From Siphonodentalium dalli (taxonomy: Eukaryota > Mollusca > Scaphopoda > Gadilida > Siphonodentaliidae): a stretch of 64,000 nucleotides of DNA. This document shows positions 49,427 through 55,944 of the stretch, one piece after another. The position numbers and the translations under genes were made by a program. The stretch spans positions 51,962,073-52,026,072 of the forward strand of contig CP136064.1 of the NCBI GenBank assembly GCA_032622095.1. The letters are read 5' to 3'. The notes under the pieces were generated by a model, which worked only from the letters and a program-made list of their open reading frames with translations, was not told where the DNA came from and did no database searches. How positions within the stretch are numbered: the stretch's first letter is position 1; the number at the start of each line of letters is the position of its first letter.

Positions 49427-49951
49427 ATGATGCTACGAATAACTAATGTCGTATGTTCTGCAGATTTGAACTGTTCTATTAATCTAAGGGATTTGACACT
49501 CGGCTGTTCGAACATTGAATACAATTCCAAAAAGTTTAGCGGAGTTGTATGGAAACATTCTAAATTCGGTGGATGTTGCCTCGTGTTTAACACTGGTAAA
49601 ATCGTTGTTAACGGGCGTTCTGATAGTGTCAAACAGACACGAGTTCGATTGCGTCGGTACGCTCGACATATTCAAAAATGTGGTTGGCGAGTGAGATTAA
49701 ATTCCATAAAAATTTTGACAATGTCTGCATTTTGTCAGTTAAATGGAAAACTTGACTTAAACATTTTAGTGAAACTTATGGAATGTTCTTACGAATTAGA
49801 GCTGTTCCCTGCGGCAATGTTCAGACGTGAGAAAATACATTTTACATGCTTTCATAATGGAAAAATTGTGATTACGGGCATTAAAAGTGAAAAGCAGATG
49901 TTAAATATTGTATATCCTACCATATGTGAACTTGAATTACTTTCAGAATAA
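49427..49951 (+). CDS. TATA-binding-protein-like factor of a Polinton
   Basis: 174 residues spanning just the two-repeat saddle core of TBP, without the long N-terminal extension of animal TBP. Repeat 1 (about 5-90): ITNVVCSADL, NIEYNSKKF, CLVFNTGKIVVNG, YARHIQKCGW. Repeat 2 (about 94-172): KILTMSAFC, SYELELFPAAMFRR, FTCFHNGKIVITGIKSE, IVYPTI. The four phenylalanines that intercalate into the TATA minor groove are all present (37, 54, 127, 142). Expected role: binds TATA-like promoters in the nucleus, presumably those of the element. The sequence is far from a recent host TBP copy in that many surface positions differ. The frame is open back to TAA at 49391 and TTGATTAACAG just after it resembles a splice acceptor, so extra N-terminal residues or a fusion with the PC4 gene is possible. 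Otherwise start at ATG 49427 or 49430. Intact. Confidence 0.88.
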   Translation: MMLRITNVVCSADLNCSINLRDLTLGCSNIEYNSKKFSGVVWKHSKFGGCCLVFNTGKIVVNGRSDSVKQTRVRLRRYARHIQKCGWRVRLNSIKILTMSAFCQLNGKLDLNILVKLMECSYELELFPAAMFRREKIHFTCFHNGKIVITGIKSEKQMLNIVYPTICELELLSE

Positions 49952-49953
49952 AT
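49948..49953 (+). terminator. Poly(A) signal overlapping the TBP stop
   Basis: GAATAAATA: AATAAA contains the TAA stop of the TBP-like frame (49949-49951), showing very compact 3' ends as on the orphan gene. Confidence 0.6.
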
Positions 49954-50279
49954 ATATATATGTATCGATTATCTATTTTTTTCATTCGGGGGGATGGCTC
50001 ACATACCTTTGTTTTTTGGCTTTTGACGAAACAAACAAAAACAATAGATTTTTTTGTTTGTTTTGACAACAGACCTAATACCACCTCACCGGACTCTCTC
50101 CACAGACCCCCCACCCCCACCCTCTCAACCCAGTCATATACATATATATATATATATATATTTTCCCAGTCATACATATGATAATATAAGAACGATAAAT
50201 GATTGTATTTACAATATTTTATTTATATACATAATATAATTTAAAGAGTGTTTCTCTCGTTGTCGCTAATGAAGAGCGT
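49954..50279. other. Convergent intergenic gap with simple repeats
   Basis: Separates the plus-strand early block from the minus-strand virion block. It holds a pyrimidine-rich tract (50095-50128), a (TA)n run (50141-50162) and a GAAGAGCGTTTACA sequence (50271). No coding sequence is seen. Confidence 0.7.
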
Positions 50280-50726
50280 TTACAGAATATATTTCAACAT
50301 AAAATCCTTAATAATTAAATCATTATACATATAATTATTGGCACTGAAACGTCTCATTATATTTTCTAGACTGTATCCGCACAGTTTATAGAATGCAAAG
50401 TATATGCAATAGGGACCGCATATATTAGAACCCTGTAATCTGTAAGCATTGCACTCGTAACGAGGTCCATTCAATAACAACACGTGTTTAAATCGTCCGT
50501 TGTAACACTCGGGTTTTAATCCCATAGGGTCGAAGAACTCTGATGCGTTATGTTCCTGGAATGTCATCAATATCCAGTGGCGTCCGGGTTGGCTACTCTC
50601 GTCTGTGTTAACTATATACATCCGGGGATATTGGATATAAAGAGGTAATTTGTCTATGGGACAAACATCTATCTCATTATGGTTTGTGAAACTATTTATC
50701 GCCCTCATGAGTCCGCGTGTATTCAT
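50280..50726 (-). CDS. PRO: Adenovirus-type cysteine protease
   Basis: 148 residues. Virion maturation protease of the adenain/Ulp1 (CE clan) fold that processes capsid precursors. Catalytic elements in the expected order: His50 in GRHWILMTF, Asp66 in FFDPMG, Gln98 in RLQGS (oxyanion hole) and Cys103 in NICGPYC. Adenovirus proteases usually have Glu or Asp at the second position, so the triad is complete. Its ATG overlaps the capsid stop codon by one base (TAATG). It is the last gene of the minus-strand block. The protein looks intact. Processing targets in this element are unknown; a role in capsid maturation is inferred from the family. Confidence 0.92.
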   Translation of the reverse strand: MNTRGLMRAINSFTNHNEIDVCPIDKLPLYIQYPRMYIVNTDESSQPGRHWILMTFQEHNASEFFDPMGLKPECYNGRFKHVLLLNGPRYECNAYRLQGSNICGPYCIYFAFYKLCGYSLENIMRRFSANNYMYNDLIIKDFMLKYIL

Positions 50727-51969
50727 TATTCAATGCAAACTTTACGACTCTCGTCAACTTTGAGAAAGGCAGGAAATTTTGCGTAAATGATTACAGTACA
50801 ATTGTCTTTCAAAGCCGATGAGAATTTAATCTCGAGGCGTGTGTGACCTTTGTGCGGTATGACCCTGTCGTGATTAATTCCTTGCGGGTTTATCCGATAT
50901 ATGCAATAACCTTTCGCATAATCCTCATAAGTAATATGAACGGCTTTTCGTTTCGCATCTTTTATTATCGTATTGTAAGCTTCTACATATTCCTTACTGG
51001 TAAAGTTCGGTTGGAGTGCTTGGGCGGGCATAGACTGCCCGTTGACGTAAAATCCGACGAAGTTGCATCCAAAAGTCGCAAAGTTGAACGGGTTCTTATC
51101 GCGTGAACCGCTTTCAGCCTTTGATGATACTAAGCCAATAATACAGCTACTGGGTACGTTTCTCCCAAACTGAATGCACCTTTTGACACTGTATACGTCT
51201 TTATGATAGATTTTGAAAAAGGATAACACGCGTTCTATTTCTTGAGTGACTCAGTATGACTGAGTAATACACCGGGGTTAACTTTCACAGTGGCTAGTCT
51301 CAAATTAGCTTCCTGTATTTTCAACTTGTATGTCTCAGTGGTTCCCGCATACATCAGTCTAAAAACATCTCTCGTCTGCCAGAATTTTAACGTGAGCGGG
51401 AGACCATTTAGTAGTAATTTGTCCTGTTGGAAGAAGTCAAGCTGAATTGATCCCATAATATCCATTATTTGACTAGTACGGGTTGTTTTGGACCTGTAAT
51501 ACAGGCCAGAGTTCCCGCTTTTCGAATCTGCCAATTCCATACCACCTGCCGTGTCCTTTTCGAACGCTTGTCCATGTAGCTGTTCCTTACGTTCAGTTTC
51601 TAAGAGTACATCGAAATATGCTTTGTATGGATAATTCGGCCCGACTTGACTCACGGGAACTTGCTGTATATTCAAATCGACCTGCGAAAATATTGAATGT
51701 AGGGGTGCATTTATCAGACCCACATCGTCATTAACGGTTAGAGCCGAACCATCTTGCTTGGTTATTTTGAGTTTGAGAAGTAGCAATGTCCGTTTGAGGT
51801 CCATGTAGGTTGTGGCCATGGCGGGAATATTGAACTCTAAAGCTGCAGTGTCTGTCAGCTGATTCACGGGTCTGTAGTTTATCCATTCTGTCGCTTGTAT
51901 TCCGCTGTCAACCGTGGGCGATTCAAATAATGCCAATTTAGAGGTATGGTACTCTCTGTATTCATTCAT
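50726..51969 (-). pseudogene. MCP: Polinton major capsid protein, frameshifted
   Basis: Double jelly-roll major capsid (hexon-like) protein that would form the pseudo-hexagonal capsomers. The first part (51969-51235, 244 codons) holds the conserved N-terminal text, with WINYRPVNQLTD, YMDLKRTLLLLKL, GLINAPLHSIFSQVDLNI and NYPYKAYFDVLLETERK. The second part (51229-50726) holds DKNPFNFATFGCNFVGFYVNGQ and EDYAKGYCIYRI. The two parts are in different frames: the first stops at TAG at 51235-51237 right after an A-run, and the second has no ATG at its start, so they are one gene broken by a one-base indel near 51237-51245. The ATG overlaps the upstream stop (ATGA). Without an intact copy elsewhere no capsid could be made from this locus. 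Confidence 0.88.
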
Positions 51970-52295
51970 GGTTTATCGAACCAGGTGGTTTTCACTATCT
52001 TAGGGTTATGAGCCAAATCGTTAGGTAACACCCTCTTATTGTTTTTTTTTGACGCCTTACGTGCTTGTGTCAACTTATTTTCTGCAACTTCGGCTTTGGC
52101 CATTTCAATCGCTTGCGCTATGGGTGTCACTACGTTAATATGCGGTTTTAGAACGTCTTCTTCTTCACTATCGCTATTTTGAGTTTTGTCAATAAAGTAG
52201 CGACCCTCATTATCTGTCGTTAACTTCCCATTAATCATGTCCCTGAAATGTTTTCTCCACTTTTCAATATCGGCTGGAATATACGTGATCGACAT
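51966..52295 (-). CDS. Small Polinton protein upstream of capsid
   Basis: 109 residues, ATG at 52295. It has an N-terminal segment, YIPADIEKWRKHFRDMINGK, an acidic stretch (SDSEEED, residues 42-48), and a basic, Ala/Lys-rich C-terminal half (KASKKNNKR). The 5' end overlaps the penton-like frame by 61 bases and the stop overlaps the capsid ATG (ATGA). Position and composition suggest a minor virion or assembly protein, possibly DNA-binding or a scaffold; no family is recognised. Looks intact. Confidence 0.65.
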   Translation of the reverse strand: MSITYIPADIEKWRKHFRDMINGKLTTDNEGRYFIDKTQNSDSEEEDVLKPHINVVTPIAQAIEMAKAEVAENKLTQARKASKKNNKRVLPNDLAHNPKIVKTTWFDKP

Positions 52296-52690
52296 GTTTC
52301 TTCAGATGTCACTCTTTTTTCTGCATTTATTTTAGAAAGTTTATCGCCTCTTATAAAAATCCTGAGACGCTGAAGTTTATCCTGTCTTACGCTTATGTAG
52401 AATGAGTCCTCAAAACTCCGCCAATGACCCGTATCACGTGTGTCTCTCTTTATAACCCGGAGGATGGGGGATGATGTGTCGCAGGCTATTGATTCTCCAC
52501 ATATGTCCGAACAAATATATAATAAATCCGTGTCTATATGGTCAGTTATGTTTATGTCTTTCAAACAACATAACCACGCCCCTTCCAATATTAATACACC
52601 AGGTAACTCTATTGTGAAGTCGAGAGGACGATTATCTGGATATTTATCTATGGAATCGTCGCTAGTCAGGTACAGATAATAATTATCCAT
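52235..52690 (-). CDS. Penton-like minor capsid protein
   Basis: 151 residues from ATG at 52690. The start, MDNYYLYLTSDDS, then FTIELPGVLILEGAWLCCLKDI and LYICSDICGES, followed by a strand-rich stretch ending FYISVRQDKLQRLRIFIRGD, matches the single jelly-roll penton (minor capsid) proteins of Polintons and adintoviruses, which fill the capsid vertices. The order penton, small gene, major capsid, protease is typical. The last 20 residues overlap the next gene and are polar, so the original end may have been earlier. No lesion is seen in the core. Confidence 0.72.
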   Translation of the reverse strand: MDNYYLYLTSDDSIDKYPDNRPLDFTIELPGVLILEGAWLCCLKDINITDHIDTDLLYICSDICGESIACDTSSPILRVIKRDTRDTGHWRSFEDSFYISVRQDKLQRLRIFIRGDKLSKINAEKRVTSEETCRSRIFQPILKSGENISGT

Positions 52691-52694
52691 ATGA

Positions 52695-53135
52695 CTAGTT
52701 TCTATTTTGTTTCAAATGAGAATCAATGTTCATCTCTTCTCTTATAGTTTTATCAACATCACTGAATATATACTTGAAGGCAGACCACTGGTTATACGGA
52801 ATACTTATAATCGCGGGAGTGTTATTCACAACTCGCCTAATGCGTGTATAAATGCGCCCTTGATTATTACATAATGTAACAGTAATGTTTGATCGTATTG
52901 TTCACTTTTTCACGAACCCACAGGGGTGTTGTTCGTAATCATGGGGGCGTGACTCATTCGTATGACGTAATTCATAGTCCCCCGTCTGACGTGGTATCTT
53001 CTTTGGAACTATTATAACCGGTAGTGACAGAGTTATTACCATAATAGTAATTCCTATCCATTTAAGGAGATTCATATGTAGACGACCGCGTTCTGTTTGA
53101 AACATATTCGTCAAGGTATCTGTTCTATTATTCAT
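52695..53135 (-). pseudogene. Membrane segment plus PC4-like domain, split by a stop
   Basis: The upstream part (53135-52902, 77 codons) has an N-terminal polar segment and one clear transmembrane helix (residues 23-44, WIGITIMVITLSLPVIIV). After TGA at 52902-52904 the same frame stays open for 68 codons to TAG at 52695, with no ATG until near its end. That part reads TVTLCNNQGRIYTRIRRVV, then IISIPYNQWSAFKYI and SDVDKTI, which has the PC4-like order of beta strands, an I-R motif, I-x-I, a Q-W helix and a final I/V-D. It may be a third PC4-like domain whose own start is lost or lies upstream. A real fusion of a membrane anchor to a DNA-binding domain would be odd; two adjacent genes that lost their boundary is the alternative. 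Confidence 0.5.
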
Positions 53136-53171
53136 GATTGTAATGGTTTCCCCTCGGATAGCTTGCTCTTA

Positions 53172-54281
53172 TTAATTTTGATATCTGTCGACATCAGACT
53201 CTAAAATCCATGAATTAAATTTGTCAGGCCATGAATGCCAGTGCACCAGGACTTCAGTTTGACCCTTTCGTTTCCTCTTTTTGACAATTTTATCTATTCT
53301 GTAAACTGTTTCGTCATCAACGCGCACCCCTTGAAGTTCTGACTCGTAGAAAGCACCCTCAATGTTTTCATCCAAGAAATCTGTCAATGTATACAAGGGT
53401 ATGTTCTGCCTGTAAAACCTCTTAGTCACTTTGAACAACTCTCCAGTCCATTTCTGAGAATATTCTCGGTCAAAAACTGCTTTGGTGTGTGATATTCTAA
53501 CGATATCATTTACATTGTATTTGAACTTTTTCTTCAATTTACTTTTAACACCTCCCTTCTGTCTTATTAACCACTGATCGAGACGAGACTCATCTTCATT
53601 CTCAACAGTTATGGAGTCAGGGGTGGTGCCTAACGAACGATGTATTGTATGGTTATAACTTTTCACAATATCTTGTAGAATGTCGATATATCTAGCATTA
53701 TTATGCTTTATCATATAATGTGAAATCTTCTGCTTTATAGTTTTTATGACCCGTTCCGAATAATTGGCTTTCATTTCGTTTTGCGTAAAAATTTGAGATA
53801 TATGAAGACCCTTAAGGTAACTTTTGACCCGTTTGTTTGTGAACTCCGAACCGCGATCCGTTCGGAGGACGCGAGGGGTTCTTCCACCTTCAAATATATG
53901 TTTCATAGCATTGATCACATTAATTGCAGTTTTCCTCTTTATAGCTTCACACCATAACTTCCTAGAAAAAATGTCAATCATTACTAACACGTAGGTGTAA
54001 TTGTCGTTGTCTTTGGAAACATCATTCATATCCATGAGGTCTCCATCCCATTGACTGTCAGAAGCGTTTACAATGACACGAGACCTCGGGAATTTTCGTC
54101 TAACACTTTTTGTCAGGGAATAACTTTCATGATTTTGTAGCCACGCCACAATCTCGCGCTTGGAAATGTTGTGCTTATTTTCAGATTTTACAGTCTGATG
54201 CAACTTTGTAGCTCCTGAGTACGATGCGGGGTGACCCGGATTAAAATAAATTGAACTCAAATAATCTTTCCAATCGGCCAT
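53172..54281 (-). CDS. INT: Polinton integrase with chromodomain
   Basis: 369 residues from ATG at 54281. Retroviral-type (rve) DDE integrase that joins the element ends to target DNA and makes the 6-bp duplication. The N-terminal alpha-helical region contains YFNPGHPASYSGATKL and IVAWLQNHESYSLTKSVRRKF. The catalytic core has Asp81 (WDGDLMDM), Asp142 (VLRTDRGSEF) and Glu176 (NYSERVIKTIKQK). A basic linker follows, then an SH3-like segment, and a C-terminal chromodomain (about 325-367: VYRIDKIVKKRKRKG, VHWHSWPDKFNSW) with the Tyr/Trp/Trp positions of a methyl-lysine cage. The chromodomain predicts targeting to modified histones. All catalytic residues are kept and no stop is seen. It starts 5 bp after the upstream stop. 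Confidence 0.95.
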   Translation of the reverse strand: MADWKDYLSSIYFNPGHPASYSGATKLHQTVKSENKHNISKREIVAWLQNHESYSLTKSVRRKFPRSRVIVNASDSQWDGDLMDMNDVSKDNDNYTYVLVMIDIFSRKLWCEAIKRKTAINVINAMKHIFEGGRTPRVLRTDRGSEFTNKRVKSYLKGLHISQIFTQNEMKANYSERVIKTIKQKISHYMIKHNNARYIDILQDIVKSYNHTIHRSLGTTPDSITVENEDESRLDQWLIRQKGGVKSKLKKKFKYNVNDIVRISHTKAVFDREYSQKWTGELFKVTKRFYRQNIPLYTLTDFLDENIEGAFYESELQGVRVDDETVYRIDKIVKKRKRKGQTEVLVHWHSWPDKFNSWILESDVDRYQN

Positions 54282-54286
54282 ATTGT

Positions 54287-54655
54287 TCACAGTGATATCC
54301 AGCGTTTGTTCTTTATCTTGGTCAGTTTACCGGCGATTATACCCGGAGGTCTAGATATTTCACGCTTAACCCCTCTTATTTTCTTTTTTCTTTGCTTGGT
54401 ATGTGTCTTTTTCGATGTGTTAACTTCTGATTTTTGGATTGCATCCTGAGGTTCAGTCGTTTGAACTGTATTAACAATCTGATTATTCATCGGGTCCATT
54501 TCTTTATCCATTTCATCGGAATGGCTACTATTGTTTGCCGAGATGTCGCTGTGTTCAATGTTAGACTCCGATGAAACGTTTTTGTGTTCACTTTTTTCAG
54601 TGTACCTCATATATCTTTCATACGGGATCAAAACAGTTTTCTTCACAGACTCCAT
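54287..54655 (-). CDS. Polinton small protein, acidic then basic
   Basis: 122 residues from ATG at 54655, which overlaps the upstream stop by one base (TGATG). It begins MESVKKTVLIPYERYMRY, a V-L-I-P-Y-x-R-Y start I associate with a conserved Polinton virion-block protein. The middle is Ser/Asp/Asn-rich and probably disordered; the C-terminal third is strongly basic (KKTHTKQRKKKIRGVKR) and ends in a short G-K-L-T-K-I-K segment. A DNA-packing or capsid-associated role would fit the basic tail, but that is inference. Confidence 0.68.
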   Translation of the reverse strand: MESVKKTVLIPYERYMRYTEKSEHKNVSSESNIEHSDISANNSSHSDEMDKEMDPMNNQIVNTVQTTEPQDAIQKSEVNTSKKTHTKQRKKKIRGVKREISRPPGIIAGKLTKIKNKRWISL

Positions 54656-54897
54656 CACAAAAACTGTTTCAATTTAGGTTCAACGATGTTCAACATCAAC
54701 GCAATGGCGGTTGAGTGATTATTCACACTTTTTCTTTTCCTCAACAAACTCACAGATTTATCACCCAAGAATATATAAAATGATTTATATCGCCGTAATT
54801 TAGCTTTTTGTTGAACTGTAACTGTTAAACTATCATGTAGTAAATTGATCGTAATTTCAACCAGAACTTTCAACTGATTATTAGTTATGGATGTCAA
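54655..54897 (-). CDS. Polinton small basic protein, no ATG found
   Basis: About 80 residues. The text QLKVLVEITINLLHD, then AKLRRYKSFYIFLGDKSVSL, then LLRKRK followed by an amphipathic end matches the small K/R-rich protein commonly found next to the V-L-I-P-Y gene in Polinton virion blocks; possible core or membrane-active protein, function unknown. There is no in-frame ATG: the frame is open to a TGA at 54955-54957, and GAATTTTGTCAG just after that stop (plus-strand 54943-54954) resembles a splice acceptor. So the start is non-AUG, lost by mutation, or on an upstream exon. Confidence 0.55.
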   Translation of the reverse strand: MTSITNNQLKVLVEITINLLHDSLTVTVQQKAKLRRYKSFYIFLGDKSVSLLRKRKSVNNHSTAIALMLNIVEPKLKQFL

Positions 54898-55017
54898 TAA
54901 TGCTTTCGTTGAGATCTTGATTGGGTTGATGTCAATAGTCTGACAAAATTCAACTCATTACGTAATAATCGACTCATTATATCGTCGCGACTCAGCGCCG
55001 ATACTGTCCCCCTCTTA

Positions 55018-55683
55018 TTACGTAGTAGGTACGTAAATTATAGGGTCTTGGTTGGGAAACACGTCTGTTCGTAGCCTGTATTTATCCTCAGTGTGAGGGG
55101 ACATATCTATTATAAGATACGCAAATGGTTTCTTCATACAATCCTTGTATGCCTCAATGAGTACTTTAGATTTACCGGGATACAATTGTCTACCCAATGT
55201 GGAAATTTGTGATCCATCCCTCAAATTTTTGAATAAAATTAGATATCCTGTGTTTAAGGCTATAGTTCTCGCAGCCTTGCCTTGTGCGTATAAATTTTGT
55301 GAAATAAACAACACCGAAAGACAGCGATGATGAGTTTGCTGCGTAAATAGTGTTTCAATCTCTTTTTGGTCAATAATGCGATGCATCAAGTCGTCTAATA
55401 TTAACATATTATGTTTACCGTCAGCAAATTCTTCGATTTCTGTTTGGGTAGGTAATCCTTGATGCATGACCAAATTTTCGATTGATGATTCAATTTCATC
55501 ATAGAAATTTTGATAAATACCGTAACAGTACATTATTTTCTTAGGTGGATCTCTAGAATACATTCCATTAAGATTTTGCAGGAATCTGTAGACCCATCTC
55601 GTCTTACCAGAACCAGTTGGTCCGGTGATGCAAATACTAGAACAAGGTTCAAATGGTATGGAGCTATGGTTAATTGGACCCAT
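55018..55683 (-). CDS. ATP: FtsK/HerA-type packaging ATPase
   Basis: 221 residues from ATG at 55683. Genome-packaging ATPase of the A32/FtsK-HerA group. Walker A is GPTGSGKT (21-28), Walker B MLILDD (93-98), with a likely sensor region SVLFISQN further on, all in usual positions and spacing for the short Polinton forms. It is the first gene of the minus-strand block, and is separated from the next by about 60-120 bp. Intact. A TATATAAG element lies about 50 bp upstream. Expected to pump the element DNA into the capsid. Confidence 0.93.
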   Translation of the reverse strand: MGPINHSSIPFEPCSSICITGPTGSGKTRWVYRFLQNLNGMYSRDPPKKIMYCYGIYQNFYDEIESSIENLVMHQGLPTQTEIEEFADGKHNMLILDDLMHRIIDQKEIETLFTQQTHHRCLSVLFISQNLYAQGKAARTIALNTGYLILFKNLRDGSQISTLGRQLYPGKSKVLIEAYKDCMKKPFAYLIIDMSPHTEDKYRLRTDVFPNQDPIIYVPTT

Positions 55684-55730
55684 TTTTTTTTTGTGTTCAC
55701 TGTGTCCTATTTATTAGTAGCTATACAGTT

Positions 55731-55738
55731 CTTATATA
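55731..55738 (-). promoter_or_regulatory. TATA box of the virion block
   Basis: TATATAAG on the minus strand, 48-55 bp before the ATPase ATG. The phrase ACAGTTCTTATA containing its complement recurs at about 55819, 93 bp further up, so the promoter may be duplicated. Confidence 0.45.
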
Positions 55739-55859
55739 CATCATAAGTAAACATTTGTTATGGCTGTTGTAAATGAATTACCAGGATGACACTGTAAGCT
55801 ATAATATTATAAAAACCTACAGTTCTTATAACATCATTGGTTTTGGTAAGTGATGTGAA

Positions 55860-55893
55860 GGTGTTTGGTGGATGTTGGGGGTTGGGTGTGGGC
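55860..55893. repeat. Second copy of the minisatellite flank
   Basis: GTGTTTGGTGGATGTTGGG here is the reverse complement of the sequence at 48695-48713 bordering the GC-rich minisatellite; here it is followed by GGTTGGGTGTGGGC and no minisatellite. Confidence 0.8.
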
Positions 55894-55944
55894 TGGTATT
55901 ATCACGTTGGTCTGTGATTGAGTGTACAAAATCTCTTTTCAAGT

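Noticed and set aside
50726-51229. Second capsid segment as an independent gene
   Set aside because: It starts at GTG, not ATG, and carries the C-terminal half of the capsid protein; a frameshift explains it.
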